DNA of 10,084 nucleotides. It comes from Entrophospora sp. SA101. Lineage: Eukaryota; Glomeromycota; Glomeromycetes; Entrophosporales; Entrophosporaceae. Positions 1 to 7,789 of this stretch are shown one piece after another (within the stretch, counting starts at the first letter, position 1; the number at the start of each line of letters is the position of its first letter). The stretch is taken from positions 1 to 10,084 of the forward strand of contig CAUDNR010001820.1 of the NCBI GenBank assembly GCA_958430865.1, in the 5' to 3' direction. The translations under genes were made by a program, and so were the position numbers. The notes under the pieces were generated by a model. It searched no databases, had not been told where the DNA came from, and saw nothing but the letters and a program-made list of their open reading frames with translations.

Positions 1-953
1 ACCATCACTTCCAAAATGAATTATTTTTTGAGAGGTTATTTCTTTGTCATCACAAAATGATATTATTTGATTAAAAATATTTTCTCCATCAGTTGATTCC
101 AAATCAATCATTCCCAAATATCTCATGTATGGTATGTTATCCACCATGTATTTTCCTAAAATTGCTAAATACTTATTATTAATAGTATTTGTCTCATCAA
201 TCATAATGCTCCAATATGGAGATGAATTCAATTCTTCAAAAAGTTCTTTTTGTATTACAGAAACTATACATTCTAAAAATTCAGAACCAGATTTATTATT
301 AGCATAACTCCCATATGTTGATTTAGATAATGATGGCTTTGCTATGGACGCAGGTTTTAAATTGAATTTTTTATCATTAGTAACTTTGTTTTTTGTCTGC
401 AAGAACATTAAAATTGCACATATCAGGATATACATTCAATGAAATATTTTTTTTTGAACAAAAATAAATAATTTGCATCAATGAAACTATTGTTAATTTT
501 TTGGTGCTCAATTGATTTATAAACCCTATCTCAAATAATTCAAACTTTTTATGTGCATTAGAATTTGAATGTTTTTTAATTTCCTGATAGTCTTAAATTA
601 GATTAACCTTTTGCAAAATTGGTATTCCCATTTTGATCTCTACAGATTTTGCAATATAAGATTGTTTTTTCATTGGAAACTTCAACTTCTAACCATGGAC
701 ATAATTTAAACCATTCAGGATCAATGGTTTCTCTATTATGTGATTTTTGTTCATCTCCAGAACTTATAGTATTATCACTACCAATTGATTCATCATCAGA
801 TATCTCAAAAATTTCCATTTGGTGAACTGGAGTATTATGAACTTTGGCAGAAAAATCAATTGATGAAGTTGATTGTTCTAATGTTTTATTTTTTTTAGGA
901 TTTGAATCTTCATCAATGAATAAAATTCTTTTAGTAATTTGTTTATTAGACAT
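1..953 (-). pseudogene. hAT-type transposase (ZNF862-like), decayed, runs off left edge
   Basis: On the minus strand an ATG at 953 opens a reading frame with an acidic, Ser-rich N-terminus. It is followed by a TTF/BED-like zinc-finger segment (Trp, CPWL, then YCKIC at about 650) typical of ZNF862-like hAT transposases. The finger continues as KKHSNSNAHKK around 553-582, but in another frame: a TAA stop sits at 603-605 and a one-base shift lies near 583-586. A second one-base shift lies near 398-405, after which KVTNDK and a long transposase-like stretch run to base 1. This stretch shows SIMIDE (Asp codon 196-198, likely first catalytic residue) and HFGSDG (Asp codon 4-6, likely second). The third acidic residue and dimerisation region would lie outside the window. 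An intron from 607 to 398 was considered, but its ends are out of phase and it would remove the zinc-finger histidines. I therefore call it a pseudogene; family assignment is from remembered motifs. Confidence 0.8.
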
Positions 954-1270
954 TTTTAATTAAAATTTTTTTATATAGTAAGTGTAAGAATTATTTTTCA
1001 AAAGTCAAAATTAAATATTCTACTAACAAATATTTTAATTGTTGTAAAATATGAGTCATCTTTATTACCTTAAAAGATGTCTTTTTTATAATAAAATTAA
1101 ATGGATTGATAATATAAATAAAATATAAATAAACATAAATAAAATAAATTGAAAGAGACGCGAACTAAATAAATTAATGTTACAAATAACGCTTACAAAA
1201 TATATTTTTATTTGGTACTACGTATTATATATAATTTGCACATAAAATGTTCCACAATTTTTGTGTAACT

Positions 1271-1297
1271 TGCTGCGTCCGCACCCTCCGCACCCTG
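1271..1297 (-). repeat. Probable hAT 5' terminal inverted repeat
   Basis: Read on the minus strand the segment begins CAGGGTGCGGAGGGTGCGGA, a GC-rich island in very AT-rich DNA. It contains GGGTGCGGA twice in tandem. CAGGG-type ends are usual for hAT elements, and it lies about 320 bp upstream of the transposase start in the right orientation. The 8-bp target duplication would be 1298-1305 (AATTTCCA on the plus strand). The partner end is beyond the left edge, so pairing cannot be tested here. Confidence 0.6.
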
Positions 1298-1489
1298 AAT
1301 TTCCAACACTGGATAGATGACATAAATTTTCCAAAATTAAATTAAAAAAATCACCAATAATAATTTATAAAATAAATTAATATTATTGGATTGTGAGAAG
1401 CTGGCAATTGATTTGTCCTTTTGTTATGCAGAAAGAGGGAACTCGCGTATTTCTACCCTTGGCGTAGAAATTTACTAGTTTATTTAGAT

Positions 1490-1655
1490 GACCTTCCTCC
1501 TTCATCCTTTTGCCCTTTTTTATCAAGTTCAAAATTCCTTTTTAGTTTACTACATTATTTCACTCAAAACAATTTAATAACATAATCTTTCCTCAATACT
1601 ATAAAAATAAACAATTTTTTTCTTTTTTCCTCAATTAAATTAAATAAATTAAAGA
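1490..1655 (+). promoter_or_regulatory. Pyrimidine-rich putative core promoter and 5' UTR of beta-tubulin
   Basis: C/T-rich tracts (about 1493-1530 and 1615-1632) lie just before the tubulin ATG at 1656. Such tracts are common around transcription starts of highly expressed fungal genes. No clear TATA box or start site can be fixed by eye, so this is suggestive only. Confidence 0.3.
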
Positions 1656-3645
1656 ATGAGAGAAATTATTCACCTTCAAACTGGTAGGTTTAATTTAATA
1701 TATCTATTAATTATAAATATTTAGCAAAAAAATCTAAACTAAACGTTGGACTTATTAATAATAATAACTTGTTATTGCCCTACAATCCGGGCTTCTGTTT
1801 TCCCGTATTTTTTTATGTGAAGGTCAATGTGGTAATCAAGTAAGTACATTTATTGTTTGAACTTTTTTTTCTTTTTTTTATTAAATAAAAAAATAATAAT
1901 TTAAAATCTGTCCCAAGGGTTTCAACAAAGCCAAGCTATTACTTATTTATAATAACAAAACGCGTCGTTTTATTAAATTTGGTAATTTATTATCTTTCTG
2001 GTCTTTATTTATTTTCTTAGATCGGCCAAAAGTTCTGGGAAGCAATTTCTGCTGAACATGGACTTGACCCTTCAGGCTCTTATCATGGCGATAGTGACTT
2101 GCAACTTGAACGTATCAATGTATACTATAATGAAGCTATGGGCGGAAAATATGTACCTAGGTTGGTGTTATTATTATTTATTACCATGCTTGATGTTTTG
2201 GTTTTCACTACAATACATGATCTTATCCTCATTTTATTAAATAATAATATATTATATACATTCTTTTATAGAGCCATCCTTATTGATTTGGAACCTGTTA
2301 CAATGGACTCCATTCGATCTAGTCCATATGGTCATCTTTTTAGACCAGATAATTTTGTATTTGGTCAATCTGGTGCTGGTAATAATTGGGCCAAAGGATA
2401 TTATACTGAAGGTGCTGAACTTATTGATTCTATCTTGGATGTTCTTCGAAAAGAATCCGAATCTACAGATTGTCTTCAGGGTTTTCAAGTAACTCATTCT
2501 CTTGGAGGCGGAACCGGTTCTGGTCTTGGTTCTTTACTTTTGTCTAAAATTCGTGAGGAATATCCAGATCGTATGTTATGTACATTCTCTGTGGTCCCGT
2601 CACCAAAAGTATCTGACACTGTTGTGGAGCCTTATAATGCTGTGCTTTCAGTACATCAATTAGTAGAAAATAGCGATGAAACTTTCTGTATTGACAATGA
2701 GGCTTTATATGATATATGCTTTCGGACACTTAAATTAACAAATCCATCTTATGGTGATCTTAATCATCTTGTATCTGCTGTCATGAGTGGTATTACTACT
2801 TGCTTAAGATTTCCTGGACAATTAAACAGTGATTTAAGAAAACTTGCTGTAAATATGGGTAAGTAATTTGATATATATTATGTTTGATTATCATAATTAT
2901 TTCATTGTGATAATAATTAAAGAAATCAATATATATGTACATATTCTTTCAGTACCCTTCCCACGTTTACATTTCTTTATGGTCGGATTCGCTCCATTGA
3001 CTTCTCGTGGTTCACAAGGTTTTCGTGCTCTCACAGTAGCTGAATTAACAGCTCAGATGTTTGATGCACGTAATATGATGGCTGCTTCAGATCCACGTCA
3101 TGGCAGATACTTGGCAGTAGCTACTATATTTCGTGGTAAAATCTCAACTAAAGAAGTTGAACAACAAATGCACACAATTCAAACCAAGAATAGTTCATAT
3201 TTTGTGGAATGGATCCCATCTAGTGTTAAAACAGCTGTTTGTGATATTCCTCCAATTGGTCTTACAATGTCTGGAACTTTCGTTGGAAACAGTACAGCAA
3301 TTCAGGAACTCTTCAAACGCATTAATACACAATTCACTGCTATGTTTAGGAGAAAAGCTTTCTTACATTGGTACACTGGTGAAGGTATGGATGAAATGGA
3401 ATTCACTGAAGCTGAATCTAACATGAATGATTTGGTTGCTGAATATCAACAATATCAAGAGGCTGCAAGTAATAATCTTATTTATTATTGTTGTTGTTGT
3501 TGTTGGGATAAGTCGTTATTATTTATTTCTATTAATTATAATTTATAATTTGATTTTGCTTTATTTTCAAGCTGAAGAAGACGGTGATGATGGTGAATAT
3601 GAAGAAGGTGGTGAAGAATATGCCGGCGAAGAAACAGCTGAATAA
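1656..3645 (+). CDS. TUB2: Beta-tubulin, six exons, complete
   Basis: Exons are 1656-1683, 1823-1839, 2021-2160, 2272-2858, 2953-3468 and 3572-3645, giving 453 aa with all phases consistent and GT..AG ends. The product is the beta subunit of the tubulin heterodimer, a GTPase that forms microtubules. It starts with MREI, the tetrapeptide used for tubulin mRNA autoregulation in animals. The nucleotide-binding loop GGGTGSG is at 140-146, and the tail from about 431 is acidic (Glu/Asp/Gly/Tyr-rich). Length is close to the usual 445-450 aa. Residues tied to benzimidazole response are F167, E198 and F200, the sensitive fungal type. Compared with remembered canonical sequences, unusual residues are C165, G280, F281, A287, I359 and T362. 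Exon 2 is only 17 nt, so prediction tools may miss the true N-terminus. It is convergent with the G-patch gene downstream. Mycorrhizal fungi carry more than one beta-tubulin; this may be a divergent paralogue. Confidence 0.96.
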
Positions 3646-3670
3646 ACTTTTAATATAATGGAAAGTAAAG

Positions 3671-3676
3671 AATAAA
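3671..3676 (+). terminator. Poly(A) signal of beta-tubulin
   Basis: A canonical AATAAA lies 25 bp after the TAA stop (3643-3645), in the expected place for 3' end formation of the tubulin mRNA. Confidence 0.55.
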
Positions 3677-4557
3677 TTCAAAGACATTTTTTTTATTATA
3701 AAAAAATTATATATATACATTACCCTCCAAAGGTATTCAAATGTGAAGTTTTTAATAATCACACAAAATGCCACATAATAATAAAATTTATATCATTAGG
3801 TAGCTTAGATTTTGAGAAGTTTACACCAGAAATTTTCATTGTTTTATAATCTATTTTTAATAATTTTGTATTTCTCAATTTTAAATTTTATATATAGTAA
3901 AATTTAATAAAAATTAATAGCTTGTAGTTCAAATTTTTAATTAAAAATAAACTGAAACTGAATAAGAAAACTTTTTAAGTCCAATAATAGGTAGGTGGTG
4001 GTAGTTCTAATTAAAATCGCAGACACTTAATATTTCAAAGATAAGTGGTTGCCCAAAGTCATTGAAAGATCAAAAATTTTTAGGCGCGGTTCTTAAAAAA
4101 AATTCAAAGTGATTTTGTACATCAAAAAATACGATTTATTACAAATTTGTAATTTTTTCTGAGTTGCCCTCATTAGCAAAACAACAAAATGAGAATCGGT
4201 TGAAGTGGCGTATATTGATAGAAGAAATTGAACAGTGAGACCCAAATTATCTAATACTAATGATATAAATTTTATATTATGTGACATTTTTAAAACTTCG
4301 TTTGGATACTTTTACGATTAATTATTATCATACATATTATAAAAAACGAGCTTTCTCTCCTATTATTATTATATTATTATTATTATATCCTTCCTTATCA
4401 TACATATGAAAAATGCCTTCTCAATCAGCAAAATTTTTAGTTATTGGTGTTTAGCTATCTAATATCTAATATTTCAAATACTTCTCTTTACACACATTAG
4501 ATATAGAATGATAATACAAAATGGGCTATTTTAAATTTATCATATCGACTTTGACAT
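3677..4557. other. Convergent intergenic region, no supported gene
   Basis: The stretch separates the 3' ends of the tubulin and G-patch genes. Bases about 4080-4290 are less AT-rich than their surroundings and hold a perfect 16-nt palindrome (ATTACAAATTTGTAAT, 4138-4153). A minus-strand open frame covers 4093-4287 (64 codons), but I recognise no domain in it. TTATCATACATAT occurs twice (4325-4337 and 4395-4407) around an ATT microsatellite at about 4360-4387. I see no RNA gene. Confidence 0.5.
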
Positions 4558-5281
4558 TTAATAATAATTATTATTTCTTTTTAATTTTTTCGATGCTTTT
4601 TTTTCTGATGTTTTTTTTTTTGATGATTTGTTTTTACTATTTAAAAAATCTTTGGATCTTGATTCTACTTCACTAGATTTATAAATATCAATATTGATAA
4701 AAGTTAATTATTATATTACATTATTATTATTATTATTATTAAAAAAAGAAAACACTTTACTTTTTCATATCCAAAGTAGAACCTTTAACAAAATTATTAT
4801 ATAGAAAATTAGAATGTGGTTTTTTTTCATTGTTTATATTTGAATAATGTGATTCAACTGTACTAATAATTCCCATTTTATTTCTTGGAATTTCAGGATT
4901 TTTAATCGTTTTAGTCATCGTTATTTCCTAATGAAAATAATGTTAATAACAAGTGTGTACATATACAACATATGAATATATATTTAATTACTCCATCCAA
5001 GTTTTTAGAAACTTCTATATTATCCAATGATTTATTATAAACTTGAGTCCACCATTCGAATGACCAATCTTCTGTCAATCCAAGCTTTTTTTTTAAATAA
5101 ATAGACATACATTTATTATTATTATCATCTCTATTATTAAACTGTTAAAATAAAACTGTACCCCTCGAGTATTCTTTTTATTTGAAATTATTATAGGATT
5201 TTTTATTCCATTCGAATTCTTTCCCAATCCTTGACCTCGGGTCCAGCCATATTTTTTTAATTGTGTTTCAGCAAAACTCAT
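4558..5281 (-). CDS. G-patch domain protein, GPATCH4-like, four exons
   Basis: Exons on the minus strand are 5281-5162, 5084-4992, 4927-4761 and 4672-4558, giving 164 aa. Introns are 77, 64 and 88 nt. The N-terminus is a G-patch (residues 1-45) with MSFAETQLKKYGW, RGQGLGK and NGI, followed by TRG-LG. A conserved FEWWTQVYNKS segment follows (about residues 50-58), matching the HWW..LFNK block of GPATCH4-type proteins. The C-terminus is lysine/serine-rich (KKKTSEKKASKKLKR), a likely nucleolar or RNA-binding tail. G-patch proteins usually activate DEAH-box RNA helicases; the particular helicase and role here are unknown. The start was chosen at MSFAE because that begins the family alignment; an in-frame ATG lies six codons upstream. 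The exon 1 to 2 junction restores the family G-(V/L)-G, which supports the acceptor at 5085. It is shorter than animal GPATCH4. Confidence 0.85.
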
Positions 5282-5418
5282 TTTTTTAATGTTGTACAAA
5301 ATTTCTTTTTTATTTGAACATAATAAATAATAAATGATGATTTTTTATTAGGGAAAAAGTTGTTAAATATTAATATATTATTTATATAAAATATACAGCG
5401 TATGTTAAACATATCATG
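5282..5418 (-). promoter_or_regulatory. 137-bp spacer: clamp gene 3' end and G-patch promoter
   Basis: Two same-direction genes are separated by only 137 bp of very AT-rich DNA. An AATAAA (minus strand, 5344-5349) lies about 70 bp after the clamp-gene stop and about 60 bp before the G-patch ATG. The 3' end of one gene and the promoter of the next must therefore share this space. Confidence 0.45.
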
Positions 5419-6078
5419 CTAAAGTGGCACTTGGGTGTTTGTGCTTGAAGTTGGTGATGGCTGGTCACTAGGCCAAATTCCATCTCTTTTCCATCCGCTA
5501 ACTAATACTTTGATCTTAAAAGAAGAAAAATTAATTTATGGAGAAAAACAAAATAAACATAGCATTATAAATTTATTCATTACCACATATGGCAAAGGAA
5601 TAGGTTTTGACAATTTTTTCTTTCCATAAATCAATGAATCATATATTTTATTGTAATTTTTTGGCGTAAAATTAACCAAAGCTGGATTATTTTTATTACT
5701 GAAAGGCCCTGAACCATCTGAATTTTCACGAGTCCATAACTCTCTCTGTCTATTCCAGTATTCTAAACCTGACTCATTCTTTGAACAACAACAACTATTA
5801 TCAACATTATTATTATTTTCAACAGTTATACTCGCCTCTATTAAAAAATCTAAATTGGTATTGTTGGTTGTAGTTGTAGTGTATACTGGTAAATTATTTT
5901 CAACAGACCCTTCCTGAAAATTGTGTAATCTTTGAGGTTTACTGGAATCAGCACTTGTTAATTTTAAAATGTCATTGTTAAATGAAAAATTATCTTTAAG
6001 ATTTCTTTTCTTTACTTCTTCATTTCGATTATTGTTCAAGTTATTAGTTTCAATCCTAGTATTGGGGAATCTAGACAT
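5419..6078 (-). CDS. Gag1-like clamp (DUF4050) domain protein, two exons
   Basis: Exons are 6078-5584 and 5514-5419 on the minus strand, joined by a 69-nt GT..AG intron, giving 196 aa. The first half (residues 1-100) is low complexity: Asn-rich, a Thr run at 67-71, and CCC at 96-98. Residues about 104-182 resemble the fungal Gag1-like clamp domain (formerly DUF4050): a GLEYWNRQRELWT block, NPALVNFTPKNYNKIYDSL, KPIPLPYV, then IKVLVSGWKRDGIWP after the intron. The last block is the family's usual C-terminal signature, which confirms the splice. A short Ser/Pro/Thr tail ends the protein. The family is largely fungal and its biochemical role is not something I can state from sequence. No membrane segment or signal peptide is seen. 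ATG 6078 is the only plausible start before the domain. The G-patch gene follows 137 bp downstream in the same direction. Confidence 0.82.
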
Positions 6079-6218
6079 TGCTCGTTTTTATGAAATTATG
6101 TCATAATAATGATATTCTTATTTTTTTTCCCCTTTTTAAATAAATGTGTCAATCGTAACCTTTTCTACCCAATTAGAAATTTGTAAAACTAAAGATAATA
6201 TACTAATACATATATAGA

Positions 6219-6443
6219 AGCATAGTGGAAATTTGAAATGTTACACTAATTTTTTATATTGTGCAACGTATCTTTACAATACACAGCAAACATTCTGGCA
6301 ATAAAAAGTAAGTGATAAACTGGATTTGAATTGGATCTGAACTTGATCTCCAATTTAGAGAGGTAACAACTATATACTGGTGAAGTTTCAGAAGCAATGA
6401 GTTCTGTATAACGTTTCGTTTAATAACAAACTTCCACTATGCT
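6219..6443. mobile_element. Candidate MITE with AGCATAGTGGAA terminal repeats
   Basis: AGCATAGTGGAA (6219-6230) is repeated as its exact reverse complement TTCCACTATGCT (6432-6443). The match continues inward (A/G, then TTTG) to about 17 bp with one mismatch. The 225-bp interior has no coding frame. No convincing target-site duplication is visible at the flanks, so the family is unassigned. Confidence 0.5.
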
Positions 6444-6548
6444 AGGTCAAATCCAAAGGGTATTTATACCTCTTGGAGTGTTACAAATAACATGACTTTT
6501 ACAATATTTTATCCAATAATATATGCTAAATTAATTAATAATTATATG

Positions 6549-6701
6549 TAGTGATGGGCGTAAAAATTATTTTGAAAAATGACAGTTATTAAGTACTTAA
6601 TAACTCTATTGATGACTTATTAAGTGTTAAAAAGACAAACAAGTAACTAGTTATTAATAACTTGGAGTTATTAAGTGTAGGGTTAGAAATTCCCATCACC
6701 A
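6549..6701. mobile_element. Candidate hAT-like MITE (TGATGGG termini)
   Basis: TAGTGATGGG at 6549-6558 pairs with CCCATCACCA at 6692-6701 (eight contiguous complementary bases, GTGATGGG). The left end fits the YARNG start of hAT termini. The 153-bp interior carries a perfect 20-nt palindrome (6585-6604), a 14-nt palindrome (6649-6662) and several copies of TTATTAAGT in both directions, as in hAT subterminal repeats. No 8-bp target duplication is seen, so it is old or misdelimited. Confidence 0.55.
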
Positions 6702-6867
6702 CCTGCAGATCCTCCCATTGGCTGATCTGATAACTACAATTGACACGTGATACCACTACTCTTGCCAGGATACCTCTATTAAAATGTGTCCAAACAATGT
6801 TGAGAAGTCTTTCAGAAATCTTAGGATTTGGCAAATAAAGGTTTCGAGAATCAAAATTTTTTGACAT
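6702..6867 (-). other. Unassigned short open reading frame, possible gene relic
   Basis: The minus strand is open from an ATG at 6867 for about 55 codons, with less AT-rich, codon-like composition, and then runs into the candidate MITE at 6701. The peptide (MSKNFDSRNLYLPNPK, later WTHFNRG and QWEDLQ) matches no family I recognise. It may be a fragment of a transposon or host gene cut by the MITE, or chance. Confidence 0.2.
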
Positions 6868-6999
6868 AATTAAAAAGAAATATTTCAGGATTTCGAATCT
6901 CAATATTAATTTGAAATTCTAATTGATTGAAATCAAATTATTTTCGATTTCGCCATCATGAACATTTATTTATAGATTTATAACGCCCCAACTGGTAGT

Positions 7000-7436
7000 A
7001 ACTAAATACACTTGCCGTAAATTATTGGGTCGGTAGCTACCATTGCCGTAAATAGCTGTTGGTAGTTACCATTTGCCGTAAATAGATACGGCTGTCGCAA
7101 ATAGATGCAATTGCCGCAAATAGCTACGGCTGCCGCAAATAACTACGACTGCTGGAAATAGTTTTCAATTATTGTCATTAGTATTAGTCATATTAGTCAT
7201 GCGAAAATTTTCTTGAATTATTGTTCTGCAGATTTTATTCATTTACAGTGAATAGTGAAATTATGAAAAACAGAAAATTGCAGCAGTCGTATCTGTTTGT
7301 GGCAACCGCATCTATTTGCGGCAGTCGTATCTATTTACGGCAGCTGTATTTTATTTGTGGCAACCGCATCTGTTTGCGGCAGCCGTATTTATTTGCGGCA
7401 GCCGTAAATAACCAATTACGGCAGGTGTCTTTAGTG
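7000..7436. mobile_element. CACTA-like non-autonomous element with inverted subterminal repeats
   Basis: The right end read on the minus strand starts CACTAAAGACACCTGCCGTA. The left end reads AACTAAATACACTTGCCGTA, matching at 17 of 20 positions. Inside each end lies an array of degenerate, roughly 19-20 bp units of the form TGCCGCAAATAGATACGGC (left arm about 7011-7160). The same units appear in reverse orientation in the right arm (about 7276-7425), around a spacer of about 115 bp. CACTA-type ends with many subterminal repeats in both orientations are the hallmark of CACTA/EnSpm transposons. The expected 3-bp target duplication is not exact (AGT versus GTG). The plus-strand frame at 7221-7445 is just translated repeat. 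Confidence 0.6.
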
Positions 7437-7654
7437 GTGACATAGGTCGTGTACCTTTAAATGCAGAGGGAATTGATTTTTCGCACCAATTTACTTCTGT
7501 GAAAAAATTTCAAAAATTTTTTTTTACTGAATAATATATATTTATATATAAAGAAAAAAAAAGAATTTAAATATAATTGAATGAAAAGAAAATAATATAA
7601 TACAAGAAAAAAAATGCGGAAAAAAATGTAATCAAAAATCATCTTATAATAATA

Positions 7655-7685
<31 letters not shown>

Positions 7686-7723
7686 TAGTAATAATAATAA
7701 TAGTAATAATAATAGTAATAATA

Positions 7724-7789
<66 letters not shown>

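Larger units (their letters stand above)
954..1655. other. Intergenic: hAT leader and beta-tubulin upstream region
   Basis: No coding region is supported here. Bases 954-1270 are AT-rich untranslated or subterminal sequence of the decayed hAT element. Bases 1298-1655 lie upstream of the tubulin gene. They contain an inverted repeat with CCAAT at 1354-1358 and ATTGG at 1385-1389, a 7-bp stem with a 7-nt loop (TTTCTAC at 1450-1456, GTAGAAA at 1464-1470), and pyrimidine-rich runs from about 1493 to 1630. Confidence 0.6.
6079..6999. other. Intergenic region with small transposon relics
   Basis: Apart from two candidate MITEs (6219-6443 and 6549-6701) and a short unassigned open frame (6702-6867), I see no gene. 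Bases 6079-6218 should contain the promoter of the clamp gene; no clear element stands out. Confidence 0.5.

Noticed and set aside
125..307. Plus-strand open frame of 60 codons
   Set aside because: It lies opposite the transposase-like minus frame, whose motifs are recognisable; the plus peptide has no family resemblance.
398..607. A 210-nt GT..AG intron in the transposase-like gene
   Set aside because: Joining these borders gives the wrong phase and an early stop, and it would delete the zinc-finger histidines visible inside it.
2252..2729. Minus-strand and alternative plus-strand open frames over the tubulin exons
   Set aside because: They are shadows of a well-conserved beta-tubulin exon.
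5142..5161. A 20-nt intron (GTACAG..AACAG) in the G-patch gene
   Set aside because: It keeps frame, but is far shorter than any plausible fungal intron. The 77-nt intron using the acceptor at 5085 also keeps frame and restores the family TRG-LG motif.
5435..5629. Plus-strand open frame of 64 codons
   Set aside because: It lies opposite the second exon, intron and end of the first exon of the clamp gene.
7000..7436. CRISPR-like or minisatellite array
   Set aside because: Units are degenerate, lack unique spacers and occur in opposite orientations on the two sides, which fits a foldback transposon better.
7221..7445. Plus-strand open frame of 74 codons
   Set aside because: It is the translation of the inverted subterminal repeat array of the CACTA-like element.
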